A DNA stretch of 64,000 nt, from the NCBI GenBank assembly GCA_021405315.1, contig QWIH01000008.1, forward strand, positions 1-64,000, read 5' to 3'. This stretch comes from Leptolyngbya sp. PLA1 (GTDB taxonomy: Bacteria > Planctomycetota > Phycisphaerae > Phycisphaerales > UBA1924). Under the pieces are notes generated by a model, which had not been told where the DNA came from, ran no database searches, and was given only the letters and a program-made list of their open reading frames with translations. Numbering within the stretch: position 1 is the stretch's first letter; each line of letters starts with the position of its first letter. Both the position numbers and the translations under genes were made by a program. Shown here one piece after another: positions 51,359-61,529 of the stretch.

Positions 51359-53829
51359 GCCGGGGCCTCCGTTGGGTTCGCGGGGATCTGGCCGGGCTCG
51401 GGCTGGGGCCTGCCCCGCGCGGCGGCGAACGCACGCGAACGCAGCGCCACCGTAAGCACCGTAATCGAGCTGAGGGGCATGATGAGCGCCGCGAGGAGCG
51501 GGGTGACGAGGCCGCCGACTGTTCCGATGATCGCCACGACGTTGTAGATGAATGACAGCCAGAGGTTCCGCTTGATCGTCGAGATGGCGTCTCGGGAGCC
51601 ACGGGCCAGCGAGACCAGCGGCGCGAGGCCGGGGCGGGAGATGTAGATATCCGCGGCGGCAAGGGCGGCCTCGGCGCCGGAGTGAACGGCAATCCCGACC
51701 GGGGCCGCGGCCAGGGCGGCGGCGTCGTTCACGCCGTCCCCAACGAAGACCACCGGTCCCCTCCGGGCGGCGTCTGCCACGATCGCGAGCTTGTCTTCGG
51801 GGAGCAGGCCGCCCCGCGCGTGCTCGGGCTCGATCCCCACCTGCGCTGCGACCGACGCCACAACCGCGGGGTGGTCGCCCGAGAGGATGCGCGGGCGGAA
51901 GCCCATGGCGCGGAGCTGCGAGATCGCGCGGGCCGCGTCCGGACGCACGCGATCGTCCAGGCTGGCGACAGCGGCGAGGCGCCCATCCTGCGCGATGGCG
52001 ACCGGCGTGAGGCCACGGGCGGCCCAGTCGGCGGCGGTCGCGAGCAGCGCCGGGTCAGCGTCGGGGACGCAGCCGCGGATGAACTCCGGCGAGCCGATGA
52101 CCAGCGAGTGGCCTTCGACCGTGCCCGAGATGCCGGCGCCCACGCTGTGCCTGACATCGGTGACGGCGAGAGGGCGTGCCTCGTGCTCCAGGCCGTCGCG
52201 GAGCGCCGCGGCGAGGGGGTGGGCTGCGTGGAGCTCGAGCGCGGCGACACGCGTGCGGATGGACTCGTCGCCCTTCCATTCCAGGACCCGGGGCGAGCCG
52301 AACGTAATCGTCCCCGTCTTGTCGAGGAACAGGTCGCCAGGACGGGAGAGCTTCTCGATCGCGTCGCCACCCTTTACCAGGATTCCCTGGCGGGCCGCAC
52401 GCCCCAGGGCCACAACGAGCGTCAGGGGCGTGGCCAGGCCCAGCGCGCACGGGCAGGTGACTATGAGCAGGGCCACGGCACGCTCGAGGGCCAGGTGCGG
52501 GGCGGCGAACGAGTACGCGATGTAGGTCAGAACGCCCAGCGAGAGCATCCCGATGACGAACGCGCCGGAGAGGCGGTCCGCCATCTGAACGATCGGGGCC
52601 CGCCGCTGGGCGGCGTCCTCGACCAGGCGCATGAGGGAGGCCACGCGGGTGTCGTCCCCCGCGCGCGTGACGCGGATCAGGAGCGAGGAACCGAGGTTGG
52701 TGGCGCCGGCGTAAACCTGGTCGCCTCCTGTGACCCGCACCGGACGTGACTCTCCCGACAGGAGCGACAGGTCGGCGGTGGAGTCTCCCCGGGTGACAAC
52801 GCCATCAGCGGGGAACGAGTCCCCCGCACGGATCTCAAGGAGGTCCTCCGCCTTCAGTGCATCCGCGGGGACGGTCGTGACCCGGCCCTCGGGATCAAGT
52901 CGGCGGGCTGAGGGGCTTGTCAGGGAGAACAGCAACTCGACGGCGGAGGCGCCCGCCTGCTGCCGGCGGCGCTGGAGGTAGCGACCCGCGAGCAGCGCAA
53001 AGACGAGCACCGAGAGAGAATCGAAGTAGACCTCGCCCTCGCCGCGGACGGTCGAAACCACGCTCCAGACCACACCCGCGACCAGCGCGAGCGTGATGGG
53101 CAGATCAAGGTGAGGGGTCCTGGTGCGGATGGCCGCGATGGCGTTCGCGAAAAAGACCCGGCCGGGCCAGGCGAGCGACACGCCGGTGACCGCCAGGCTG
53201 AGCCAACGGAAGAGGGCGGCGTTCTCGCTCTCGATCCCCTCGAAGATGCCCGCGTAGAGGCAGACCGCGTAGAGCATCGCGTTGCCGGCGCACGCGCCCG
53301 CCACGCCGAGGTGGATGAGGTCCTTGCGGTTGGCCGCCGCGAGGGCCGCGGGGCGGGTGCGGAGGGGCGCGGGCGGGTAGCCCAGGGAATCGAGCGTGCG
53401 CGCGATTCGAGAGAGCGGGGCTTGCGTGGCGTTCCAGACCAGAGAGATCGTCGCACGGTGGAGGCTGACCCTGGCCGAGATCAGGCCGGGGATGACGCGC
53501 GGAAGGCGCTCCAGCAGCCACACGCACGCGCCGCAGTGGATCCCCGCGAGCAGCAGCTCCGCGCGGCGATGCCCCCCTGCGAGGGCCTGCGTATGGCGCG
53601 CGAGGAACGCGGGGTCGTCAAACTCGTCGAACGAGCGGGAACCGGCGGCGCGGGGTGTGCATGCGTCGCCCGGGTTGCACAGCTCATAGAAGCGGTCAAG
53701 ACCGTTGGAGTGGATCAGCGAATACGCCGCGGCGCAGCCGTTGCAGCAGAAGGCCCCCGGCGCGTCAGACGCGGGTGGCGGCGAGGGCAAGCCGCAGTGA
53801 AGGCAGACATGGGCGGGCTCATGGCTCAT
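51349..53829 (-). CDS. ccoI: Copper-transporting P1B-type ATPase CcoI/FixI
   Basis: Exports copper to the periplasm for the CuB centre of cbb3 oxidase. 826 residues. N-terminal Cys-rich segment (CLHCG...FCCNGC, 9-32), then an HMA domain with GIHC99GAC102, six to eight membrane helices, the intramembrane C459-P-C461 motif, phosphorylation site D503KTGT and the GDGVNDAAAL hinge. The long N-terminal zinc-ribbon-like segment is typical of FixI proteins. It overlaps the SafE-like gene by 11 bp and ccoS by 10 bp. Confidence 0.95.
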   Translation of the reverse strand: MSHEPAHVCLHCGLPSPPPASDAPGAFCCNGCAAAYSLIHSNGLDRFYELCNPGDACTPRAAGSRSFDEFDDPAFLARHTQALAGGHRRAELLLAGIHCGACVWLLERLPRVIPGLISARVSLHRATISLVWNATQAPLSRIARTLDSLGYPPAPLRTRPAALAAANRKDLIHLGVAGACAGNAMLYAVCLYAGIFEGIESENAALFRWLSLAVTGVSLAWPGRVFFANAIAAIRTRTPHLDLPITLALVAGVVWSVVSTVRGEGEVYFDSLSVLVFALLAGRYLQRRRQQAGASAVELLFSLTSPSARRLDPEGRVTTVPADALKAEDLLEIRAGDSFPADGVVTRGDSTADLSLLSGESRPVRVTGGDQVYAGATNLGSSLLIRVTRAGDDTRVASLMRLVEDAAQRRAPIVQMADRLSGAFVIGMLSLGVLTYIAYSFAAPHLALERAVALLIVTCPCALGLATPLTLVVALGRAARQGILVKGGDAIEKLSRPGDLFLDKTGTITFGSPRVLEWKGDESIRTRVAALELHAAHPLAAALRDGLEHEARPLAVTDVRHSVGAGISGTVEGHSLVIGSPEFIRGCVPDADPALLATAADWAARGLTPVAIAQDGRLAAVASLDDRVRPDAARAISQLRAMGFRPRILSGDHPAVVASVAAQVGIEPEHARGGLLPEDKLAIVADAARRGPVVFVGDGVNDAAALAAAPVGIAVHSGAEAALAAADIYISRPGLAPLVSLARGSRDAISTIKRNLWLSFIYNVVAIIGTVGGLVTPLLAALIMPLSSITVLTVALRSRAFAAARGRPQPEPGQIPANPTEAPAWA

Positions 53830-54562
53830 GACAGCACGAGGGGACGGCGGCCTGCTTGTCGGGCGCGGGGGCGTGGGGCACGCGCATCACAAGGGTAAAG
53901 ATCCCGGCGGCGATGATCGCCACGCCCACCAGCGCGGGGGCCCGCGATGTGATCGGTCTGAGCAGCCGGGGAAGGCCCGACGTGACCAGGAGCAGCACCG
54001 GCACCGTGCCCAGCCAGAAGGCGGCCATGGTGAGGGCACCCGTGAGCGGGGAGGCAGTGCCGGCGGCGGAGACGAGGAAGACCCACAGCCAGCCGCACGG
54101 GAGCAGGCCCGTGAGCAGGCCGATCACGACGGCGCGGGCAGGCGCCGGCCACGACAGGGCTCGAGTCCACAGCCTCCGGGGCTGCGAGATCGCGATGGAG
54201 GGCGGGCGGAACAGGTTGTACGACTTCAGGAGGTACGCGAGGCCGACGAGGATGATGAGGCCCGCGGCGAGGTACGCCGCAACGCGCTGGACCCCGGCAA
54301 GATTCCCCGCCAGGTCGATCGCCGAGCCCAGCGTCCCCGCGGCGGCGCCGAGTGTGACGTAGGCAGTGAGACGGCCCGCGTGGTAGAGCGCCGAGGCCGG
54401 CGCGTTGAATGCCCCGGAAATCGTCCTGCCTTCCGCGGTGATGGGCGTGGGCGAGGCGGCGCGGGGCAGCGTCGCGGCGCAGGCAAGCGGGCCGCACATG
54501 CCCGCGCAGTGCAGGCTGCCCAAGAGGCTCGCGACGAAGACGGCGCCGAGCGGGGCGATCAT
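53819..54562 (-). CDS. SafE/UreH-like membrane protein in the cco operon
   Basis: 247 residues from ATG 54562, which overlaps the fixH stop by ATGA. Six membrane segments with the family start LGAVFVASLLGSLHCAGMCGP (HCxGMCG, a possible copper-binding CxxxC), GRLTAYVTLGAAAGTLG, and GLLTGLLPCGWLWVFLVSAAGTASPLTGALTMAAFWLGTVP. The C-terminus ends PSCCHEP. This 'sulfite exporter TauE/SafE'-labelled family is a regular member of cco clusters between ccoH and ccoI and is thought to help copper delivery; this is inference from context. Confidence 0.88.
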   Translation of the reverse strand: MIAPLGAVFVASLLGSLHCAGMCGPLACAATLPRAASPTPITAEGRTISGAFNAPASALYHAGRLTAYVTLGAAAGTLGSAIDLAGNLAGVQRVAAYLAAGLIILVGLAYLLKSYNLFRPPSIAISQPRRLWTRALSWPAPARAVVIGLLTGLLPCGWLWVFLVSAAGTASPLTGALTMAAFWLGTVPVLLLVTSGLPRLLRPITSRAPALVGVAIIAAGIFTLVMRVPHAPAPDKQAAVPSCCHEP

Positions 54563-55026
54563 CGGGCGGGCTCCTTGGAGAAGGCGGAGAACTCGGCGGT
54601 GAACAGGTCAAAGCCGGCGGTGACGGCGACGGAGAACGAGGTCGCGTCAGGCAGGTCTTCGTTGCAGGCGTAGACGCCGTCGTCCGTGTGGGTGAAGGTG
54701 AGCGGGACCTTGGAGGAGGGCACCCGGGCCTTGACGGTCGCGGCGCGCATGGGGGACCCGGCGCCGTCGAGAACCGTGACAAAGAGGCGGGGCTTGCCGT
54801 CGGCGCCCGGCCGGACGCTCGGAGTGACCGACCAGCCGAGGGACACATTCCGCTGGATCTGCGCCTGAGTCTGGTCCCAGTTGAGAGCCTTGGTGTAGTA
54901 ATCCGGCTCGATGGGCGAGGCGGTGCGGCTGGCGCCGATGACGGTGATGGCGACGACGAGGAAGTTCACGCCGAAGAGCACAAAGATGATGCCGGGCCAC
55001 ACCTTGAAGCGAGGAAAGAGTCTCAT
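54559..55026 (-). CDS. ccoH: FixH/CcoH family cbb3 assembly protein
   Basis: 155-residue single-pass membrane protein. N-terminal helix WPGIIFVLFGVNFLVVAITVIGAS, then the FixH signature EPDYYTKALNWDQTQAQIQRN. The rest is a periplasmic immunoglobulin-like domain (LFVTVLDGAGSPMRAATVKARV...DDGVYACNEDLP). It overlaps ccoG upstream and the SafE-like gene downstream by four bases each (ATGA). In other bacteria CcoH stabilises the assembling cbb3 complex and works with CcoI. Confidence 0.92.
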   Translation of the reverse strand: MRLFPRFKVWPGIIFVLFGVNFLVVAITVIGASRTASPIEPDYYTKALNWDQTQAQIQRNVSLGWSVTPSVRPGADGKPRLFVTVLDGAGSPMRAATVKARVPSSKVPLTFTHTDDGVYACNEDLPDATSFSVAVTAGFDLFTAEFSAFSKEPAR

Positions 55027-56507
55027 GGCGTCTCCTTGGGGGGCGCCGGCGTGCTGGAAGGCGAATGGCGGACCGTGTTTCCCGGGCCGGCCATGACGTA
55101 GTTCCTCGAGATGGGCTTGCCCTCGGGCCCTGTGACCGTGATCACGACCGGGAGCTTGCCGCGGGTGAATGCCGAGGCCGGGGCGGTGAGCATGACGGGC
55201 ACGGATTCCATGGCGGACGGGTCGAGCGCGACGGGATTGGTTTCCGGAATCGCTGTGGCGTCCGCATGACCCCCGAGCGTGATGGAGAACTCCGCGCGGC
55301 GGTCCAGCCGGTTGATGATCTTGACCTGGACCTGGTTCGCGATGACGCCGGGCTGGATCTCGGTGTAGACGGCGCCGCGGGCCCGCAGAACCTGGACGTT
55401 CGCGATCGGCGCGGTGAGGAGGACAGCGGTGAACGCTCCTGCGAGAACGGTGATGAGGATGGTGTAGATGACCGTGCGAGGGCGCAGGAATCGCCGCCTC
55501 GAACCCTCGATCTCATTCTGAGAGGCGTACCGGATCAGGCCGGTGGCACGCCCGAGCTTGGACATCACGGCATCGCACGCGTCGATGCACTGTGTGCAGT
55601 GGACACACTCCATCTGCAGGCCGTTTCGGATGTCGATCCCCGTCGGGCAGGTGGCGACGCACAGCCCGCAATCGACGCAGTCCCCTTGCTTGGCCTGCGC
55701 GTCCGCGAGCGGCAGGGCGACGGTCTTGCCCTTGCCCCGGGGTTCGCCCCTCCTGGGGTCGTAGCTCACGATGAGTGAGTTGCGGTCCAGGAGCGTGGAC
55801 TGCATCCTCCCGTAAGGGCAGGCAACCAGGCAGGTCTGCTCGCGGAAGAAGGCGAAGTCAAAGAGCATCAGGGCCGTGACGACCGCCATGACGAGGAAGG
55901 ACGACGGATGTTCGAAGGGCGACCGCGTCATCCAGACGCGGAGCTGATCCGTGGGAACGAAGTACGCCAGAAAGGTGTGCGCGAGGAAGCAGGCCACGAG
56001 GAAGAACGCGAGGAACTTCAGCGGCTTGGCGAGGGGAGACTTCTGGATGAAGTTGGACTTGGGACGGCCGGGGGCGCCGTCGAAGAACCGCTCGATGGGG
56101 CGAAAGACGAGCTCGAGGTAGACGGTCTGTGGGCACGCCCAGCCGCACCACACGCGCCCCAGCAGCGCCGTGAAGAGGAAGATGGAGATGAAGGTGCCCA
56201 GAAGCAGGAGCGCAAGGAGCAGCGTGTCCGTCGGCAGGAACGTGTGACCGAAGATGGTGAAGTGACGCGTCGTGAGGTCGAGGAGGACGAAGGGCTTGCC
56301 CCCGACCCGAATGTGCGGGAGGACCGTGAAGAGCGCGATCAGGAACCAGCCGAGAGCGCGCCGTCGGTTGAGCCAGCGCCCCGGGCTGGGGCGTGGCTTC
56401 AGCCACCGGCGCGAGCCGTCCTCGTTCAGCGTCGAGAGGACGGAGCCCTCGTCGGAGTCTGGCCGGCTGCGGCCACGCGAGGGGGGAGTTGATGTGGTGG
56501 TGGTCAC
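55023..56507 (-). CDS. ccoG: Cytochrome c oxidase accessory protein CcoG (FixG)
   Basis: 494-residue membrane ferredoxin-like protein, a Cu(II) reductase in characterised cbb3 systems. N-terminal Ser/Thr/Arg-rich cytosolic stretch; four to five membrane helices including TALLGRVWCGWACPQTVYLE (GxxWCGWxCPQ motif); two clusters, CVDCGLCVATCPTGI and CVHCTQCIDACD, able to hold two 4Fe-4S centres; and a C-terminal periplasmic Ig-like domain. It starts 2 bp after the ccoP stop. Confidence 0.95.
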   Translation of the reverse strand: MTTTTSTPPSRGRSRPDSDEGSVLSTLNEDGSRRWLKPRPSPGRWLNRRRALGWFLIALFTVLPHIRVGGKPFVLLDLTTRHFTIFGHTFLPTDTLLLALLLLGTFISIFLFTALLGRVWCGWACPQTVYLELVFRPIERFFDGAPGRPKSNFIQKSPLAKPLKFLAFFLVACFLAHTFLAYFVPTDQLRVWMTRSPFEHPSSFLVMAVVTALMLFDFAFFREQTCLVACPYGRMQSTLLDRNSLIVSYDPRRGEPRGKGKTVALPLADAQAKQGDCVDCGLCVATCPTGIDIRNGLQMECVHCTQCIDACDAVMSKLGRATGLIRYASQNEIEGSRRRFLRPRTVIYTILITVLAGAFTAVLLTAPIANVQVLRARGAVYTEIQPGVIANQVQVKIINRLDRRAEFSITLGGHADATAIPETNPVALDPSAMESVPVMLTAPASAFTRGKLPVVITVTGPEGKPISRNYVMAGPGNTVRHSPSSTPAPPKETP

Positions 56508-56509
56508 GT

Positions 56510-57085
56510 TCAGTTGGAGGGCCAGGGCGGGATGGGGGTTCCTTCAGGGGCTTTCGGGCTGGCCGGCTTTGTGCCCCGCAGGGAGGCCACGTAGGAGGCC
56601 ATGAGCACCCTCTCATTCTTGGAGAGAGAGGTCTTCCACGCGGGCATGGCGCCGGCGCCGGCACCCTCGGTGATGACTGTGTAGAGGTCTTCGAGGGACT
56701 TCACGTTCTTGTAGGAGTCGTCGCAGAGGTTGACGCCGTTGACGCCCCCGCCGTCCTTGCCGTGGCACTGCGCGCAGGTGGCCAGGAACTGCCCCTGCCC
56801 GACTCCCATGAGCTTCTGGTCGGAGGTCAGCTTCATGATGGTCGCGGGGGTGGGCTCGAGGTCGCCCAGCGCGCCGAAGATCTTCTTGTTCTCCACGTTC
56901 TGCCGGCGTGCGAGCTCCGTCCAGATTGTGGCCGAGTCCGGATTGGCGTCGTAGTAGACGAAGTAGAAGAACGCGAATACGGCCGTGGCGATGAAGATGA
57001 CGTGCCACCAGCCCGGCGTCGGATTGTCGTACTCGCGGATGCCGTCGTACTCGTGATCGCTCAGATGGTCTTTGACAGTCGACAT
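56510..57085 (-). CDS. ccoP: cbb3 oxidase subunit CcoP, monoheme form
   Basis: 191 residues from ATG 57085. Cytosolic start (DNPTPGWWHVIFIATAVFAFFYFVYY: N-terminal FixP-type helix, ~27-45) and a periplasmic cytochrome c domain with a single heme motif C104-AQ-C107-H108; the axial Met is probably in AGAMPAWK. Characterised CcoP subunits carry two heme c domains and ~300 residues, so this one has lost or never had the second. Electron entry would rely on this heme plus the CcoO heme. It sits between ccoQ and ccoG. Confidence 0.93.
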   Translation of the reverse strand: MSTVKDHLSDHEYDGIREYDNPTPGWWHVIFIATAVFAFFYFVYYDANPDSATIWTELARRQNVENKKIFGALGDLEPTPATIMKLTSDQKLMGVGQGQFLATCAQCHGKDGGGVNGVNLCDDSYKNVKSLEDLYTVITEGAGAGAMPAWKTSLSKNERVLMASYVASLRGTKPASPKAPEGTPIPPWPSN

Positions 57086-57093
57086 GTGTGACC

Positions 57094-57266
57094 TCAGTGT
57101 GCGGAAGAGGAACCGGGTTCGTCGTCAAGGGGGATGGAGGCGTGACGCGCGGCCTGCGACGCCGGGGTGCGGAGGACGCGCCACAGAATGGCGATGAAGA
57201 CCGCGAGGAAGATCAGCATCGCCACCGTGGGATAGAACGCGAGCTTGAGGGAACTCATCAGGGCGC

Positions 57267-57270
<4 letters not shown>
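57094..57270 (-). CDS. ccoQ: cbb3 oxidase small subunit CcoQ
   Basis: 58-residue membrane protein from ATG 57270 (overlapping the ccoNO stop by ATGA) to TGA 57094. Sequence pattern MSALMSSLKLAFYPTVAMLI, then FLAVFIAILWRVLRTPASQA: one hydrophobic helix followed by a charged C-terminal tail, the usual CcoQ/FixQ layout. It is placed exactly where CcoQ is expected, between the catalytic subunit and ccoP. CcoQ stabilises the complex in other bacteria. Confidence 0.88.
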
Positions 57271-59579
<2,309 letters not shown>

Positions 59580-59637
59580 GAGTTCTCCTGAGACTGGGCT
59601 GGGCGTAAGGGCTCTTTGAAACGGACTAGAAGAGTAG

Positions 59638-59673
59638 AATATCGATAATATGACGCACCCCGGGGAAGTTCAA
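59638..59673 (-). promoter_or_regulatory. Promoter of the cco operon with overlapping palindromic operator candidate
   Basis: On the minus strand, TTGAAC (59673-59668), 17 bp, TATTAT (59650-59645), giving a leader of about 60 nt to ccoNO. The AT-rich dyad AATATCGATAATAT (59638-59651, core ATCGAT) covers the -10 box and probable start site, a position suited to repression by the divergent Rrf2 protein. Operator identity is inference. Confidence 0.55.
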
Positions 59674-59728
59674 ATCGACAATTGACCCCTTCGCTCTCCA
59701 GCGTTACCGGACGTCCGCGGTTCCTTAG

Positions 59729-59757
59729 TTGACAAGCCGATCCATATAACCTAATCT
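59729..59757 (+). promoter_or_regulatory. Near-consensus sigma70 promoter of the Rrf2 gene
   Basis: TTGACA (59729-59734), exactly 17 bp, TAATCT (59752-59757). The start codon is at 59775 with GGAGG at 59766-59770, so the leader is only about ten nucleotides. Confidence 0.7.
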
Positions 59758-59774
59758 CGCCCGGTGGAGGCCGA

Positions 59775-60212
59775 ATGCTGAGTCAGGGCGTTGGCTATGC
59801 CATTTCGGCGCTGAGCTTCCTCGCCGCGGCGGGGGGGAAGTCGCTCTTGGTCAAGGACATCGCCGCTGCCACCGGAATCCCGCCCGCCTACCTCGCCAAG
59901 ATCGTCCACGCCCTGGGAAAACGCGGCGTGGTCGCCACCCAGCGAGGCGTGGGTGGGGGGGTGACCCTCGCCAGGCCGGCCTCGGACATCTCGCTCTTTG
60001 ACCTTGCCCTTGCGCTCCAGGATCCCGTGGTTGAACCGATGTGCCTCCTCGGCGGCGCCGTGTGCAGCGACGAACGGGCCTGCCCCGCCCACGAGTTCTG
60101 GAAGGCCCAGCGCGCCGAGATCCACAGCTACCTGCAGACCACGAGAGTCTCCGACGTCGCCGCGTTTGAGGCCGATCGCATGTGGAAGGCCAGCAAGCCC
60201 GGCACCGTCTGA
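59775..60212 (+). CDS. Rrf2-family transcriptional regulator with FeS-type cysteines
   Basis: 145 residues from ATG 59775. N-terminal winged helix of the Rrf2 type: SLLVKDIAAATGIPPAYLAKIVHALGKRGVVATQRGVGGGVTLAR. Three cysteines, C90, C97 and C103 (PMCLLGGAVCSDERACPAH), match the spacing region that binds an iron-sulfur cluster in NsrR, IscR and RsrR. It is divergent from the cco operon, with both promoters in the ~195-bp gap, so it probably adjusts oxidase expression to oxygen, NO or FeS status. This regulatory link is inference. Confidence 0.9.
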   Translation: MLSQGVGYAISALSFLAAAGGKSLLVKDIAAATGIPPAYLAKIVHALGKRGVVATQRGVGGGVTLARPASDISLFDLALALQDPVVEPMCLLGGAVCSDERACPAHEFWKAQRAEIHSYLQTTRVSDVAAFEADRMWKASKPGTV

Positions 60213-60334
60213 GCGACTCGGCGGCGGACGAGGTCTGAACATCGACGTCAGCCAGCTCGGGGGCTCCCCCTCCCGTGCCGAGCCACGAGCCGGGCTCGCG
60301 GCTCGCCCGTCGCGCTCACCGCCTCGCGGTCACG

Positions 60335-60343
60335 TGCTATACT
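60335..60343 (+). promoter_or_regulatory. Extended -10 promoter of tRNA-Gly
   Basis: TG-C-TATACT (60335-60343), ten bases before the tRNA, with only a weak -35 (CTCACC) 17 bp upstream. Confidence 0.55.
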
Positions 60344-60352
60344 GACCCAGCC

Positions 60353-60424
60353 GCGGGCGTAGTTCAGCGGTAGAACGTCAGCTTCCCAAGCTGAATGTCG
60401 GGAGTTCGATCCTCCTCGCCCGCT
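60353..60424 (+). tRNA. tRNA-Gly (anticodon CCC)
   Basis: 72-nt cloverleaf. Acceptor GCGGGCG pairs with CGCCCGC; anticodon loop TTCCCAA gives CCC (reads GGG); T arm GGGAG-TTCGATC-CTCCT; discriminator T; CCA not encoded. The 3' end faces the integrase-bearing region to its right, so it is the likely attachment site of that element. Confidence 0.95.
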
Positions 60425-60430
60425 TTGACT

Positions 60431-60465
60431 GCCGCCGATGTCACACGATGACACCGGCGGCTTTT
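60431..60465 (+). terminator. Intrinsic terminator of tRNA-Gly
   Basis: GCCGCCG-AT-GTCA, loop, TGAC-AC-CGGCGGC (60431-60461), followed by TTTT (60462-60465), seven bases after the tRNA. Confidence 0.85.
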
Positions 60466-60570
60466 CGTTGACAAACTCCGCAGAATCCGCGAGTTTCGGC
60501 AAGGTGGACGGAAGCGGCCGGATCGGGGCCGACGGCCCGACGATGACAGGGAATGACCTAGGCGGACGCT

Positions 60571-60606
60571 CGCTTGTGCAAGCGCTTGTGCAAGTGGTTG
60601 TGCAAG
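60571..60606. repeat. Three tandem 12-bp iterons
   Basis: CGCTTGTGCAAG, CGCTTGTGCAAG, TGGTTGTGCAAG in direct succession. The first two are identical and each carries an inner CTTG/CAAG dyad. They lie in the non-coding gap between tRNA-Gly and the TIR gene. The rest of 60466-60682 holds no supported gene. Confidence 0.75.
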
Positions 60607-60682
60607 GCGTGGCGTGGATGAGGCTGCCGATCGGCGGGGGGACGGCCGAGCTGCACGCCCCCCGGCGGCAGGCCGAGCGGGT

Positions 60683-61483
60683 TCACTCGAACTGGTCCGA
60701 ATCCGCCGCTCGCCCGTGGATGACGTCGGCAATCTCCGCGGCTATTTCTTCGACGGTGTGGGTAGCCGTGCTCCGGGCAAGCTTGTCCGCCAGGGATGGG
60801 CTGTAATTGATGACCTCTTGCTTGGTGACGTTGTGCCAGATGGGCAGCAGCACCTGCTCCCCGCTTACCGCGCGGGTCACCAGACCGTCGAGCTCGTAGT
60901 TCGTCCATCCCTTGGCGAAGAAGCTCTTCGAGAAGACCACGACTCCGAAGCGACTACGCGCGAGGCCCATGTCGATCTTCCGGCGCAGACTGTCACCGAT
61001 TCGGAGTTCAAACTCGTCGTACCAGACCCTGAGGCCGGCAGCTTGAAGTGCCTGCGCCAGGGGGCGCACAATCTCCGCTTTGTCCTCTGAGGCGTGGGAA
61101 ACGAACACGTCGTAGTCGCGATGGGCCGACGCCCCAGCGTTCGGGGGCTCCTCGTCGCTCCCTTGCAGCAGACTCGGCACGCTAGACAGGGGTCGCTCTT
61201 GCAATGGTGGAAGCGCGCCCGGCAGCACGCGGACACCAGCACGGACATTACCGCTATAGCCACCCATGTCGATGGCGACATGCCAATGTCCGGACCGCGG
61301 AACCTGCAGCCTAACGGGAGATCGCTTGGCGTGCCCGCCGATGAAGGTGTGGCGACGCCCCGCTCGATAAGCCGAGAAGTTGCTGCTGTCGAGGAGCCGC
61401 ACGTTGGCTGAGTTTCCCTGGAGTGTGATCTCCACGATCTCACCACCACGGAGATTCCCAAGATCGGTGTGCAGGAAGTTCAT
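60683..61483 (-). CDS. DUF1883-TIR domain protein (candidate NAD-cleaving immune or effector protein)
   Basis: 266 residues from ATG 61483. Residues 1-88 match the DUF1883 pattern (MNFLHTDLGNLRGGEIVEIT, NVRLLDSSNFSAYRAGRRH, GGYSGNVRAGVRVLPG), a small beta-rich domain. After a Pro/Ser linker, residues 123-240 form a TIR domain: DYDVFVSHASEDKAEIVRPL (box 1), LRVWYDEFELRIGDSLRRKI (box 2 with the candidate catalytic Glu157 or Glu159) and VVVFSKSFFAKGWTNYELDGL (box 3). Catalytic bacterial TIRs cleave NAD+ or make signalling ADP-ribose products, often in anti-phage defence. It lies 46 bp downstream of the integrase on the same strand, between it and the tRNA-Gly attachment candidate. Defence role is inference. 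Confidence 0.9.
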   Translation of the reverse strand: MNFLHTDLGNLRGGEIVEITLQGNSANVRLLDSSNFSAYRAGRRHTFIGGHAKRSPVRLQVPRSGHWHVAIDMGGYSGNVRAGVRVLPGALPPLQERPLSSVPSLLQGSDEEPPNAGASAHRDYDVFVSHASEDKAEIVRPLAQALQAAGLRVWYDEFELRIGDSLRRKIDMGLARSRFGVVVFSKSFFAKGWTNYELDGLVTRAVSGEQVLLPIWHNVTKQEVINYSPSLADKLARSTATHTVEEIAAEIADVIHGRAADSDQFE

Positions 61484-61529
61484 CGGCGGATTCTATTGGG
61501 GGTTCCGCGGGTACCCCAAAGCACCTCTG

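Noticed and set aside
59668-59690. FNR-like box upstream of ccoNO (TTCAAATCGACAATTGA)
   Set aside because: The half-sites are in the wrong orientation and spacing for TTGAT-N4-ATCAA.
60364-60732. Minus-strand frame containing RTPDIQLGKLTFYR
   Set aside because: Antisense translation of tRNA-Gly, another classic false protein.
60438-60806. 122-codon plus-strand frame across the iterons
   Set aside because: It begins inside the tRNA-Gly terminator, has no ribosome site, and its SLVQALVQVVVQ part is just the iterons read in frame.
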